A stretch of DNA of 37,614 bases from Verrucomicrobiia bacterium (lineage in GTDB: Bacteria; Verrucomicrobiota; Verrucomicrobiia; Limisphaerales; UBA9464). The position numbers and the translations under genes are program-made. The notes under the pieces are model-generated. The model saw nothing but the letters and a program-made list of their open reading frames with translations. It did no database searches and had not been told where the DNA came from. The stretch is taken from contig JAHCBB010000045.1 of assembly GCA_019634635.1 (NCBI GenBank), positions 1 through 37,614 of the forward strand. Direction: 5' to 3'. This document shows positions 8,690 through 17,354 of this stretch, piece after piece (positions within the stretch are counted from its first letter, which is position 1; each line of letters begins with the position of its first letter).

Positions 8690-10141
8690 TCACGTGCGGC
8701 TTCGGGCCACCAGCCATAATCCAGTGGCGACCAGAAGCCCGTTGAGGATCAACAGCTCGAATCCGAACTGGTAGCCACCCAGCCATCGCGGGGCGTTGGC
8801 ATCAAGCACCGCGCAAGCGAGCGGGCCGGCCATGCAGATCCACGGGACGGAGCCCGGGCGCACGCGGACCCGCGTGAACAGCCCCAGGGCGAACAGGCCG
8901 AGGATGGGCCCATAAGTGTATCCGGCCATGGAGAGCACGAGCTGGATGACCGAGCCCTGGTTCAACGCCTTGAACACGAGGATGGCGGCCAGCAGCACAC
9001 CGGCGAAGGCGGCGTGGGACACGTGACGTTGAAGGGTCTGCGCCGCAGGCGTGAGGTCGGTTCGCCGTTCGAAGCCCAGAAAATCAATGCAAAAGCTCGT
9101 CGTGAGCGTGGTGAGGACCGAGTCGGCACTGTTGAAGGTGGCGGCGGTGAGGCCGAGGATGAAGACAAGGCCGGCAGCCGGGCCGAGGTGCCGCAGGGCA
9201 ATCTCCGGGAACAACTGGTCGGATTGCGCGGGCAGCATCAAGTCCCGCGCGACGACGAATTCGTGAAGGAGGACCCCCAGGGCGAGAAACACCACATTCA
9301 CCGCGACCATGATGACCGCGAAGCAATGGAGGTTCCGCTGGGCCTCTCCGAGAGACCGGCAGCTCAGGGTCTTCTGCATGTTGTTCTGGTCGAGTCCGGT
9401 CATCACCACCGCGATCGCCGCCCCGCTGGCGAACTGCTTCCAAAAATAGTTGGGAGCCCGCCAGTCCCAGAAAAACACCTGGGACAGCGGACTCCGAACC
9501 ACGTGCCCCGGCAGCTCGGCGAGATCCACACCCAGCGACCGGGCCAGGAGTCCGACCGAAAGCACCACACCCAGCACCAGAAGACCGCTCTGCAGCGCGT
9601 CGGTCCACACCAGGGTCCTGATCCCACCCCGCCAGGTGTAGCCGAGGATCAGCAGCAGGATGGCGGTCACGGTTGCCCAGAACGGAATGCCAAGGGCTTC
9701 GAACACGAAGACCTGGAAGACATTGGCCGCGAGGTACAGGCGGGCCGCCGCGCCCAGGACCCGCGAGACCAGGAAGAATCCGGCGCCGGTGAGCTCCGCC
9801 GGACGGCCAAAGCGATCCCCCAGATAGCTGTAGATGCTGGTAAGGTTTCGCCGGTAGTAGAGGGGCAGAAGCACCTGGGCGATGACGAGGTACCCCACCA
9901 CGTAGCCCAGGACGACCTGCAGGTAGCCGCACCGCTGAACGCCGACCTGGCCGGGGACGGAAATGTAGGTGACGCCGGAGAGGGAGTCGCCAATCAGGCC
10001 AAACGCGACGAGGTACCAGGGGGAGCGACGGTTGCCGAGGAAGTACCCGGCCTGGTCGGCGTGCCGCCCGGTCCACCAGGCAATCACGGCGATCAGCCCG
10101 AAATACAGGACCACGCAACCCAGAATCCCCCAGGAGGTCAC
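8690..10141 (-). CDS. Sodium:solute symporter (SSS) family transporter
   Basis: This 483-residue, very hydrophobic protein has about 13 predicted membrane helices and matches the SSS family. Typical features are the N-terminal GRHADQAGYFLGNRRSPW segment, FGLIGDSLSGVTYISVPG in helix 2 (the family's substrate/sodium-site helix), and YRRNLTSIYSYLGDRFG after helix 3. It should import a small solute with sodium across the inner membrane. The substrate cannot be read from the sequence. The start is GTG at 10139-10141 (MTSWGILG). The UreF-like gene lies 72 bp upstream on the same strand, so the two may be co-transcribed, but a urea substrate would be only a guess; known urea SSS transporters are considerably longer. 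Confidence 0.9.
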   Translation of the reverse strand: MTSWGILGCVVLYFGLIAVIAWWTGRHADQAGYFLGNRRSPWYLVAFGLIGDSLSGVTYISVPGQVGVQRCGYLQVVLGYVVGYLVIAQVLLPLYYRRNLTSIYSYLGDRFGRPAELTGAGFFLVSRVLGAAARLYLAANVFQVFVFEALGIPFWATVTAILLLILGYTWRGGIRTLVWTDALQSGLLVLGVVLSVGLLARSLGVDLAELPGHVVRSPLSQVFFWDWRAPNYFWKQFASGAAIAVVMTGLDQNNMQKTLSCRSLGEAQRNLHCFAVIMVAVNVVFLALGVLLHEFVVARDLMLPAQSDQLFPEIALRHLGPAAGLVFILGLTAATFNSADSVLTTLTTSFCIDFLGFERRTDLTPAAQTLQRHVSHAAFAGVLLAAILVFKALNQGSVIQLVLSMAGYTYGPILGLFALGLFTRVRVRPGSVPWICMAGPLACAVLDANAPRWLGGYQFGFELLILNGLLVATGLWLVARSRT

Positions 10142-10213
10142 AGACGTGAGGTTCCTTCCGACCGGGCCGCTGGCGCCACGGGATTCCGCACCCGGCTGCG
10201 GGGGTCCCCATCC

Positions 10214-10864
10214 CTACCCCAGTCCCTGTCCCGGGGACAGGGGTGGCAACCGGTGCGGCAGGGAAGCGCAGGTCACGTCCAGCAGGGCCTGACACTCCTC
10301 CGCAGGGAGGCGGTGGCTCCGTTCGGCGGCGGTGACGAGGCCGGCGAGGATCTGGGTGGCAAAATGCAGCAGTCCCTGCCGGAGCGGCAGGTGATACACG
10401 GCGAGGACAACGCCATAGACCACCGGGTGCCACGCGTGCGCCCGGCCGGCCTCGACCGCATCGAGATAGCGCTGGATGACACGCTCGTGGCGGAGTCCGC
10501 GCAGTTTGGACAGCTGCCGTTGTCCGACTCGAAAGCTGGCTTGTGCGAAGCCCGCCGCACCGATCTCGCGACCCCAGGTGGCATCCAATTCCAGCAGTTC
10601 ACGGACGTGGCCCAGTCGCGCCAGTCTCCACGCCTCAACAATCACCGGCCATTCCCGGGTGCACAGGACTTCCGAGGCGTGTCGGTTCAGCAGGGCGCCC
10701 AAGGCCCCGACCGTGGACGCGGTGGCCAGCCCCGCAGTCCAGCCCGGCGAACCGCCAAAATCGGGCGCCGCCAGTTCACCGGCCAGCGCGCGAAGATTTC
10801 CGGACATCGCCGGGGGCCCGGACACCGGGTCGGCGAATTCCAGGTGGGGTGGAATCCCGTTCAC
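10214..10864 (-). CDS. Divergent UreF-like protein
   Basis: This 216-residue helical protein resembles the urease accessory protein UreF over its middle and C-terminal parts. The middle stretch EAWRLARLGHVRELLELD followed by GQRQLSKLRGLR fits the UreF pattern, as does HPVVYGVVLAVYHLPLRQG followed by an AGLVTAAER stretch. UreF normally works with UreD and UreG to load nickel into urease. The usual N-terminal GGFSYSHGLE-like motif is not clear here; GGSPGWTAGLATAST occupies its place. No urease structural or accessory gene is in the window. The start may be GTG at 10862-10864 or ATG at 10805-10807 (MSGNLRALAGEL). The function is uncertain and the family call moderate. Confidence 0.5.
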   Translation of the reverse strand: MNGIPPHLEFADPVSGPPAMSGNLRALAGELAAPDFGGSPGWTAGLATASTVGALGALLNRHASEVLCTREWPVIVEAWRLARLGHVRELLELDATWGREIGAAGFAQASFRVGQRQLSKLRGLRHERVIQRYLDAVEAGRAHAWHPVVYGVVLAVYHLPLRQGLLHFATQILAGLVTAAERSHRLPAEECQALLDVTCASLPHRLPPLSPGQGLG

Positions 10865-11019
10865 CGGATGAACCTAGGGAGATTCCTCCGGGAGGCGAGC
10901 GTGAACTGGCCGGCGTCGGGTGGTCCGTCCCGGTTGGCGCAAGTCCGCACCCTCGCGCCAATCCCGACGCTCCACCTGCGCCCGAGGGTTGCCTCGGCTC
11001 TCCGGCGGTTGCCGGCGGT

Positions 11020-11985
11020 TCAGTCCGGACTTGGAGACCAGGTCGCGTCCGGATCGTACCGCTGCATGCGTCGGGCAACCGCCGCGGTCCGCGGGCCGAG
11101 GTCCTTTTGGTAGACCACCCCCTGCTGGTTGACCACAAAGGTCATCACCCCCGTCTCGCCGTACACCGCCGGCCACGCCACCAGTGCGAAGCCACCGATC
11201 ATGTTGCCATTGATCACATAACTGTAGCTGCCTCCGGGTGCGTGCGGTCCCTGGCGGGTCAACACCTTGAAGTAGTAGCCGTGGAACGGGGGGCGGGGGC
11301 CTTCGGCATCCGCAGACATCCGGTAGCCGGCGGCCTGCGCGTCAGCCACCAAGGGGCCGAGGGGACTGAGCTCCAGATCATCACCCGGCGGCCAGTAGAG
11401 CCCGTCCCGTTGCCCGGGACGGCTGCGGATTCGTTGCGCGTACTCCAGCACCGAATCCCCGTCCCGATCCCGGCCGGCGTACTCACGTTGCGCGGTCACG
11501 TAGGTGCGCACCACGTCCAGGACCGCGAGTTCGTTGCGTCCGATGCGGCGGTTGAGAATCTCCTCACGCCCGGCGGCGGCATCAAACACCCACCAGCCGT
11601 CGCGCTCGACCAACGGCACCGGAAACGGGATGAAGGCGTCCCCGATCTCCAGCACACGCCGATCCGGGGCCGTCGCGGTCAACCGGTGTGCCGCACCGTA
11701 CGCCGTGGCGAAATCCCGCAGTTCCTTGGCGCCCTCGACTGGGTCGGGATTGACCAGACCTTCCCCGCCGGCGCCAAACAGCGCCACGATCCCCGGGACG
11801 TCGCCGGCGGCGGCCAGGAGATCCAGCGAAGCGGCGGCGGCTTCCGGGGTCGGATAGCGCGCGGGGGCGTCCGCCGCGGTCACCAGGAGCCCGGCCACCA
11901 TGATTCCAAGCAGGGCGACCCGGCGCCCGCTCGCGGGCAGGCCGGTTCGCCCTGCACCCTTCCATGGATGGATTTTCATGTTCAT
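11020..11985 (-). CDS. DUF2950 family exported protein
   Basis: This 321-residue protein has an N-terminal export signal (basic MNMKIHPWKG..., then VALLGIMVAGLLVTAADAPA) and the conserved DUF2950 body: a YVTAQREYAGRD block, an LEYAQRIRSRPGQRDGLYWP block, an FHGYYFKVLTRQGPHAPGG block, and GFALVAWPAVYGETGVMTF ending in GVVYQKDLG. The family is widespread in Gram-negative bacteria, is predicted to be periplasmic or outer-membrane associated, and has no established function. Its ATG overlaps the stop of the DUF3300 gene by 4 bp (ATGA), so the two are translationally coupled. DUF3300-DUF2950 adjacency is a recurring arrangement, which supports both calls. Confidence 0.88.
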   Translation of the reverse strand: MNMKIHPWKGAGRTGLPASGRRVALLGIMVAGLLVTAADAPARYPTPEAAAASLDLLAAAGDVPGIVALFGAGGEGLVNPDPVEGAKELRDFATAYGAAHRLTATAPDRRVLEIGDAFIPFPVPLVERDGWWVFDAAAGREEILNRRIGRNELAVLDVVRTYVTAQREYAGRDRDGDSVLEYAQRIRSRPGQRDGLYWPPGDDLELSPLGPLVADAQAAGYRMSADAEGPRPPFHGYYFKVLTRQGPHAPGGSYSYVINGNMIGGFALVAWPAVYGETGVMTFVVNQQGVVYQKDLGPRTAAVARRMQRYDPDATWSPSPD

Positions 11986-13355
11986 CGCCTTCCCCCCCGC
12001 CCGCCACCGCCTCGTGCACCCCCCTGAAACCCGCCACGACTGGCGGCACCGCGGTTGCTGTAGTTCTGAACGTTGCCTGAGCCGCCGTGGGAAAAGGCGC
12101 TGGAGGCGCTGTTCCCTTGAGACCCAAACGCCGGGGATGAGGTCATCCGATTGCCGGCACCGGTGCCCGCACCCGGATAGACCGCCTCCGGACCTGCGCG
12201 GCCCGGGTAGGCCGGTCGCGGTGCGGGAGCCCCTCCGGAGGGATACGAGGGCCGCGGTGTCGGGGCGGCGGCCGCGGGTCGGGAGGGAGCCGGCTGAGGC
12301 GTGGGTCGTGCCGCCCCTTGCCCCCCGCCCGCGGTCCCCCGTGCAGGAGCCGGCTGCGTCGAGGCCGTTGGGCCACTGCTCCCCCAGCCCCGGCTCGCCT
12401 CAGCCGGAAGCGTGGAGGGCGCCCCTGCGGACGCCAGCCGACCGGAATCGGGCTGCCATCGCGCCGGCGTCTGAGCGGAATCATAGGGACGGGCTGCGGG
12501 GGGGCGGGTCCCCGGGGGAGGATACCCCGGAGGCCGGTACCCTGGCGGAGGCGGACGATACCCCGGCGGCGGATAGTAGGGGGGAGGACGGTAATAGGGT
12601 GGCGGAGGGTAGTAGTAGGGCGGACGCCAGGGCCCGACATAGACGCCTCCGTAATGCCAGTCGCAGTTGTTGGCGATGATGGCGCCCACGGCGATGCCGG
12701 CGCCAAACGTGAGCAATGACTGCGCGGGACTGGGAGGCGGCGAAGTGTACACCACCGTGGGACTATACGTCGGCACGTAGATGACCTGCGGACTGGCCGG
12801 TTGGATTTCCACAACCGTGTTGGTCACATAAACGATCTGTTGCTGGTAGGTCCGCTCCACCACCGAGTTCGTCACGATCACCACCTGCTGGGGGGTGGAC
12901 TGGAGGTTCCCGAGAGCCTGTGCCTTTTTTCTGAGCGTCTGGATGGCGTCCATCACGTCCTGCGGCTGCGCAACGAACGCCTGGCCCAGATCCACCGTCC
13001 ACCCGAGGTCCTTGTTCAGCGTCTCCACCACCGCTGGAAACGCCGCCAGCTCCTTGACCTTGGGGTCCCAGGGTTGGTCGCGGACCTGGGCGCTGCCGTC
13101 GGGGGACTGGAGCATCCGGGCGAGCTGAACAATCTCGACGGGATACGCGGCCGCCGGAAGCAGGGTGGCGATCAGCGGGTCCGGGTATAGGGCGATCGGG
13201 GCGACCAGCGTCTCGAGTTCCGAGGCGCTGCGTCGTGGACCCGCCGACGGCGGCGGTGCGGCCTCTGATGTCTGGCCCCGGGCCGGCAGCCAGCAAACCA
13301 GGAGCAGAAGAAGGACACTGCAGAGGCGCCGAGAGGGGCGGTGGGGCGAGGGCAT
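11982..13355 (-). CDS. DUF3300 family exported protein with Pro/Gly-rich tail
   Basis: I start this 457-residue protein at ATG 13353-13355 (MPSPHRPSRRLCSVLLLLLV), which gives a clear signal peptide ending near LPARGQ. The frame stays open far upstream, but that part is antisense to the amine oxidase gene and is rejected. The DUF3300 core follows the signal peptide: an ELETLVAPIALYPDPLIATL block, AAAYPVEIVQLAR, and a repeated VVIVTNSVVERTY/IVYVTNTVVEI unit before VIYVPTYSPTVVY. The last 230 or so residues are low complexity: first Pro/Tyr-rich (RPPYYYPPPPYYRPP), then Ala/Pro/Gly-rich, ending in a Gly/Arg-rich tail. It is probably a cell-envelope protein; its role is unknown. It is coupled to the DUF2950 gene by a 4-bp overlap. 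Confidence 0.87.
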   Translation of the reverse strand: MPSPHRPSRRLCSVLLLLLVCWLPARGQTSEAAPPPSAGPRRSASELETLVAPIALYPDPLIATLLPAAAYPVEIVQLARMLQSPDGSAQVRDQPWDPKVKELAAFPAVVETLNKDLGWTVDLGQAFVAQPQDVMDAIQTLRKKAQALGNLQSTPQQVVIVTNSVVERTYQQQIVYVTNTVVEIQPASPQVIYVPTYSPTVVYTSPPPSPAQSLLTFGAGIAVGAIIANNCDWHYGGVYVGPWRPPYYYPPPPYYRPPPYYPPPGYRPPPPGYRPPGYPPPGTRPPAARPYDSAQTPARWQPDSGRLASAGAPSTLPAEASRGWGSSGPTASTQPAPARGTAGGGQGAARPTPQPAPSRPAAAAPTPRPSYPSGGAPAPRPAYPGRAGPEAVYPGAGTGAGNRMTSSPAFGSQGNSASSAFSHGGSGNVQNYSNRGAASRGGFQGGARGGGGRGGRR

Positions 13356-13469
13356 GATTTGCTGTGGTCCGGCAGGGTAAGTGGTACCGCACGGCGAGTC
13401 CACTGATTGCCTGCGGCTCGCCGGTGCGAATCGCCTCCCGGCGGGCAACATCGGTTGGACCTTTGCCCA
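13356..13469. promoter_or_regulatory. Divergent promoter region (DUF3300 / amine oxidase)
   Basis: This 114-bp interval separates two genes transcribed away from each other, so it must hold at least one promoter if they are independently expressed. No consensus -35/-10 pair or clear operator could be picked out by eye. Confidence 0.4.
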
Positions 13470-14711
13470 ATGCCGGGAAAGGCTCGATCCGTGAGCGCAT
13501 CCGCAGGTCCACCCGCCGACGTCCTGGTGCTGGGCCTCGGAGGCATGGGCAGCGCCACCGCCTGGGAACTCACACGGCGCGGCGCCCGTGTCGTCGGACT
13601 CGACCAGCACGGCCCCCTGAACGACCGGGGATCGAGCCACGGCCGTACCCGCGTCATCCGGCAGGCCTATTTCGAGCACCCGTCCTACGTGCCATTGCTT
13701 CGCCGCGCCTACGAACTGTGGCACCACACCGCCGCGGCCGCGGAATGCGGGCTGCTCACCTTGTGTGGAGGCCTCATGATGGGGCCGCCCGGGTGCGAGG
13801 TGGTTGCCGGAAGCCTGCGGAGTGCGCGGGAACACGGGCTTCCCCATGAGGTGCTGGACGCGTCGGAAGTTCGGCGACGATATCCGCCCATTCAACTCCC
13901 CGCGGACCACCTCGCTCTGTTTGAAACGCAGGCCGGGGTGGTGCATGCCGAGCGGGCCCTCCAGGCCCACCTGGATCTTGCGATGGCCCTCGGGGCCCGG
14001 CTTGAGTTTCGCGAACCAGTGCTGGACTGGGGGGTTGATGGTGAGGGGGTGCAAGTCCGGACCGCCCGGCAAACGTGGCGGGCGGCGCGGTTGGTGATCA
14101 CGCCGGGACCTTGGGCTCCGGCCGTGCTGCCCGGGTTGGGCGTGGAACTTCGGGTGGAACGTCAGGTCCTGTATTGGATTCAACCAAAGGACGGCGTGGA
14201 TGCCTATCGTCCCGGACGATTTCCCATCCACGTTTGGGAACCGGGTGGCCGCCTCATTCCCTACGGCTTTCCGGCGCTCGATGGACCCGACGGCGGGGTG
14301 AAGGTCGCACTGCATCAGACGCCGGAACCCGAATGGTGCACCCCGGAGAATGTGAATCGCAGCATCCGGGCCTCCGATGTGGCCCGCATGCGGCACACGA
14401 TCCGCACCCTCCTGCCTGGCCTGGACGGGCCCCTCGTCCATGCCGTCACCTGCCTCTATACGCACACGCCCGACGGACACTTCCTGATTGGGCTGCACCC
14501 TGAATACGGCGATCGGGTTGCTTTGGCGGCGGGGTTCTCGGGACACGGATTCAAGTTCTGCAGCGTCGTGGGCGAAATCCTTGCCGACCTCGCGCTCACC
14601 GGCCGTACCGACCACGACCTTTCCCTGTTCGCCCTCGACCGATTCGCCGCCGGTCGTGTCCCGGCGAAGCCGGAACCGCCGGGTTCGGAGTCCGGCTCCC
14701 GGAAGAACTGA
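13470..14711 (+). CDS. FAD-dependent amine oxidase, sarcosine oxidase/MTOX family
   Basis: The protein begins with an FAD-binding Rossmann fold (VLVLGLGGMGSATAWEL, then ARVVGLDQHG) followed by GSSHGRTRVIRQAYFEHPSY, the hallmark of monomeric sarcosine oxidase and N-methyltryptophan oxidase. Near the C-terminus CLYTHTPDGHFLIG contains the Cys that, in characterised members, carries the covalent 8-alpha-S-cysteinyl FAD. The expected reaction is oxidation of an N-methyl or secondary amino acid with O2 to give H2O2 and aldehyde; the substrate is not predictable. The start is ATG at 13470 or GTG at 13491; the latter has a better-placed GGGAAAGG upstream. It is transcribed divergently from the DUF3300 gene. 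The length is slightly above the usual 370-390 residues. Confidence 0.9.
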   Translation: MPGKARSVSASAGPPADVLVLGLGGMGSATAWELTRRGARVVGLDQHGPLNDRGSSHGRTRVIRQAYFEHPSYVPLLRRAYELWHHTAAAAECGLLTLCGGLMMGPPGCEVVAGSLRSAREHGLPHEVLDASEVRRRYPPIQLPADHLALFETQAGVVHAERALQAHLDLAMALGARLEFREPVLDWGVDGEGVQVRTARQTWRAARLVITPGPWAPAVLPGLGVELRVERQVLYWIQPKDGVDAYRPGRFPIHVWEPGGRLIPYGFPALDGPDGGVKVALHQTPEPEWCTPENVNRSIRASDVARMRHTIRTLLPGLDGPLVHAVTCLYTHTPDGHFLIGLHPEYGDRVALAAGFSGHGFKFCSVVGEILADLALTGRTDHDLSLFALDRFAAGRVPAKPEPPGSESGSRKN

Positions 14712-15005
14712 GCACAGAGGGACAGGTCAATTGTGGCTCCCCCTTCTGGTCAATTGTGGCTCCCTTCTGCATGCACCGGCGTCTCCAGCAGCCCAAGCCC
14801 CACCAAGAATCGCTCATGGGCGAGGACAATCGCGCCAAGGCCATCGCCTTCGTCACCTCCCCGTCCCCAAGGCTCCGTTGAGTGCTGCGTGCATACGCGC
14901 AGCGGAAGTTCCTGCTTGAAATCGCGGGCTGAAAGGGAAGCAAGCTGCAGCGGGATCCGGAGCGGGTTGACCCCCCGCAAGGGTGCTTATACCGTCACGC
15001 GGCTC
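14712..15005. other. Intergenic region with GGGACAGGTCA motif and degenerate sequence
   Basis: This 294-bp stretch follows the oxidase stop codon. It starts with the GGGACAGGTCA motif (14719-14729) that recurs three times at the right end of the window, and a 17-bp duplication (separate entry). The remaining 240 bp hold an open frame (MGEDNRAKAIAFVTSP and neighbours) that I cannot match to a family; it may be a relic. The open frame of the polyprenyl synthase extends leftward through it but is not part of that enzyme. Confidence 0.5.
14725..14764. repeat. 17-bp direct duplication overlapping a GGGACAGGTCA motif
   Basis: GGTCAATTGTGGCTCCC occurs at 14725-14741 and again at 14748-14764, separated by a 6-bp spacer (CCTTCT). 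The first copy overlaps the end of the GGGACAGGTCA motif at 14719-14729. Confidence 0.85.
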
Positions 15006-16034
15006 ATGAAGGCCCTTTCTCCACATCCCGCCGGGGACCACACACCGGTGGTTCCTGATTGGGACGACGTCCTCGGCCCGGTCCGGGACCACCTCGGGCA
15101 GGTGGGACGTCGGATGGACGACCAGATTGCGCTGTTTGAGCCGGAGATCGCCGGGCTGGCCCGGCACGCCTTGCAAAGCCAGGGCAAGCAGCTGCGGCCG
15201 GCCATGGTCGCGCTGGCGGGCGGGGCGGTGGGGGTGTGTTCCGACGTGCATGTGACCATCGGCATGGTGGTCGAGATGGTGCACCTCGCGACCCTGGTTC
15301 ACGACGACGTCATGGACGGCGCCGGCCTGCGGCGCAGCCGGCCGACGGTCGGAACGCTCTGGGGCAACCAGATTGCGGTGCTGCTGGGGGATTGCCTGTT
15401 CTCGCACGCGATGAAGTCGGCCGCCGCGCTGCCGGCGGACGATATTTTCCGGTCGCTGGCCCTTGCGGCGAACGCGGTCTGCACCGGCGAGATTCTCCAG
15501 AGCAACCGGCGCCGGCGATGGACTCTGGGTCGAACGGAGTATCTGCGGATGCTGGAACTGAAGACGGCGGAGCTGTTTGCCGTGGCGGCCGAACTGGGGG
15601 CCCGCCATGCCGGGGGCACACGGGAGCAACAGGCCCTGCTGCGCGAATACGGGCTGGCGGTGGGCACCGCCTACCAGATTTTCGACGATTGCCTCGATGT
15701 CTTCGGTTCTGAGGACGCCGCCGGCAAATCCCTGGGCACGGACCTCGCGACCGGCAAGCTCACCCTTCCGCTGATCCTGCTGCTCGAGCAGGCCTCGCCG
15801 TCGGACCGGGCGGAGATCGAGGGCTGGCTCAACCGGTGGGAACCCGGTTACACCGTCGGGCTGCGCGCGCTGCTCGACCAGCATGGCTGTCTCGCGGGCT
15901 CCGCCCTGGTGATCGAGGACCTCCTGGCGCGGGCCCGAAACGTGATCCAGGCGCTGCCGCCATCGCCGGAACGCGACGCCCTCGGAGGGTTGACCCGGCG
16001 CATCACGCGGCAAACCGCCTTGCTTGCGTCCTAG
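15006..16034 (+). CDS. Trans-polyprenyl diphosphate synthase (IspB/GGPPS-like)
   Basis: This 342-residue enzyme condenses isopentenyl diphosphate units onto an allylic diphosphate to make a long prenyl chain, probably the side chain of a quinone. Both aspartate-rich motifs are present: DDVMDGAGLRRSRPT (first DDXXD) and YQIFDDCLDVFG (second). GKQLRPAMVALAGG upstream holds the IPP-binding Lys/Arg. The chain length made cannot be read reliably. I chose ATG 15006 (MKALSPHPAGD); the open frame extends to 14733, but that part lies in the repeat-containing gap and lacks family similarity. It is the first gene of a packed plus-strand group, with the sigma factor gene 12 bp downstream. Confidence 0.92.
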   Translation: MKALSPHPAGDHTPVVPDWDDVLGPVRDHLGQVGRRMDDQIALFEPEIAGLARHALQSQGKQLRPAMVALAGGAVGVCSDVHVTIGMVVEMVHLATLVHDDVMDGAGLRRSRPTVGTLWGNQIAVLLGDCLFSHAMKSAAALPADDIFRSLALAANAVCTGEILQSNRRRRWTLGRTEYLRMLELKTAELFAVAAELGARHAGGTREQQALLREYGLAVGTAYQIFDDCLDVFGSEDAAGKSLGTDLATGKLTLPLILLLEQASPSDRAEIEGWLNRWEPGYTVGLRALLDQHGCLAGSALVIEDLLARARNVIQALPPSPERDALGGLTRRITRQTALLAS

Positions 16035-16046
16035 CGTTTCCCTTTA

Positions 16047-16679
16047 ATGGCCCTGCGCATGGATCCGGACTGCACGCCCGCAACGCTCTGCAGCGAAGGC
16101 ACGCCGGAGGTCGCCGACCGCACCCTGGTCGCGCGGGCCCAGCTCGGGGATGACGGGTCCTTTGAGGAACTCATCCGGCGGCACCAACAGCGCATCTACG
16201 GCCTCTGCTATCACCTGACGTCCAATCACGAGGACGCCACCGACCTGGCCCAGGACGCGTTCGTGAAAGCGTGGAAGGCACTGAAGGCGTTCAAGGGGGA
16301 TTCAAGCTTCTACACCTGGGTTTACCGCATCGCCTACAACGGCGTGCTCAATCATCTCAAGCAGCGGCGGTACCGGACACCCCACCTGAGCCTCGACGAC
16401 CTCGACTTCAACGCGGAGCACAATCCGGATCTCGTGGAGCTGGTTTCGGAAAAGACGCCGCGTCGCGAGGCCGGCCTGATCGAGCTTCAGAAAAAGTTGA
16501 ACGAGGCGATGCTGAAGCTGTCTCCTGAACATCGCGCTGTGGTGACGTTGCACGACATTCAGGGAGTTCCCCATGAGGAGATTGCCCGCATCATGGACTG
16601 CAACCCCGGCACCGTGCGATCGCGTCTCTTTTATGCCCGCCAGCAACTGCAGGCGTGGTTGTCCGATGTCAGCCCGTGA
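16047..16679 (+). CDS. RpoE-type ECF sigma factor
   Basis: This 210-residue sigma factor has both ECF regions. Region 2 runs through DATDLAQDAFVKAWKALKAF and then SSFYTWVYRIAYNGVLNHLK. Region 4 is LSPEHRAVVTLHDIQGVPHEE plus IARIMDCNPGTVRSRLFYAR, a helix-turn-helix for the -35 element. The length and motifs are typical of RpoE-like ECF factors. The start is ATG at 16047, with an in-frame ATG at 16059 as an alternative. The next gene begins 2 bp after the stop, so the probable anti-sigma protein is translationally coupled. Its target genes are unknown; autoregulation of this operon would be usual for the family. Confidence 0.92.
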   Translation: MALRMDPDCTPATLCSEGTPEVADRTLVARAQLGDDGSFEELIRRHQQRIYGLCYHLTSNHEDATDLAQDAFVKAWKALKAFKGDSSFYTWVYRIAYNGVLNHLKQRRYRTPHLSLDDLDFNAEHNPDLVELVSEKTPRREAGLIELQKKLNEAMLKLSPEHRAVVTLHDIQGVPHEEIARIMDCNPGTVRSRLFYARQQLQAWLSDVSP

Positions 16680-16681
16680 CC

Positions 16682-17293
16682 ATGGATTCGCCCGAGAACT
16701 CCTTTCCGCAATTGATCCGCCGGTTGCACCTCAAGCGGTTCGAGGTGCCCCCGCCCGGATTTCATCGAAGGTTTCGTGCGCGGGTGATGACCCGCATCGA
16801 GATGGAGCGTGAGTGGGCGGCCCAGCCGTGGTGGCACCGGGCGCTCGCGGTGCTGATCCTGCAGCGGGGTCTGGCCGTCGCCAACGGAGTGGCCCTCGCC
16901 GGCGTCGGCTTTCTGGCAGTGGCCACCTACCACATCGCCAACACGTTTCTGCACGAAGAGGACGAGGGCCAGGTCTATGCCGCGCTGCCGGTTCCGGCGC
17001 TGTCCCACGCCAACAACGGATTGCTCCGATTTTCCCACAGCGATCCGCTGCTCATCGTGGAGAGCCTGGAGGGGGCCGCGTCGGATTGGGATGCCGTGAG
17101 TGACGACTCCCAGGGGGTCATCCGCGCCAGCGACCCCGCCAGGGGCGTGGAAACACGGCTCCACGGACCCGCATCGTATGAGCCCCCCGCCGTGCTCTTC
17201 AGTGTCCCTGCTTCGCTGAATGCGCTGCCCCAGGAACCCAAGCGTCTCCAGTTCATCCTGGACGGCCCTGTGGGCCAGCCGCGGCGGCGGTAG
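16682..17293 (+). CDS. Probable single-pass membrane anti-sigma factor
   Basis: I do not recognise a named domain. The 203-residue protein has a charged cytoplasmic N-terminus of about 60 residues (LIRRLHLKRFEVPPPGFHRR), one membrane helix around residues 67-90 (LAVANGVALAGVGFLAVATY) and a C-terminal part of about 110 residues, presumably periplasmic. This topology, its place 2 bp after an ECF sigma gene and its size fit an anti-sigma factor. The zinc anti-sigma motif HXXXCXXC is absent, so it would belong to another class. The start is ATG 16682; an in-frame upstream start inside the sigma gene is less likely. Confidence 0.65.
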   Translation: MDSPENSFPQLIRRLHLKRFEVPPPGFHRRFRARVMTRIEMEREWAAQPWWHRALAVLILQRGLAVANGVALAGVGFLAVATYHIANTFLHEEDEGQVYAALPVPALSHANNGLLRFSHSDPLLIVESLEGAASDWDAVSDDSQGVIRASDPARGVETRLHGPASYEPPAVLFSVPASLNALPQEPKRLQFILDGPVGQPRRR

Positions 17294-17354
17294 CCGGGGC
17301 GGTGCTCTCAGCCACCCGAGGCTCGAATTTCCAGCGTTGAGCACACGGAAGGCC

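Noticed and set aside
8690..10864. Urea uptake and urease locus
   Set aside because: Only one divergent UreF-like gene and a generic symporter are present; no urease subunits.
9014..11113. 699-residue plus-strand open frame
   Set aside because: Antisense to the symporter and UreF-like genes; composition is rich in Arg, Pro, Gly and Gln with no motif.
13356..14615. Long N-terminal extension of the DUF3300 frame
   Set aside because: It runs antisense through the amine oxidase gene, while a clear signal peptide starts at 13355.
14733..15005. N-terminal extension of the polyprenyl synthase
   Set aside because: It contains the repeat motif region and no family similarity; the enzyme begins normally at 15006.
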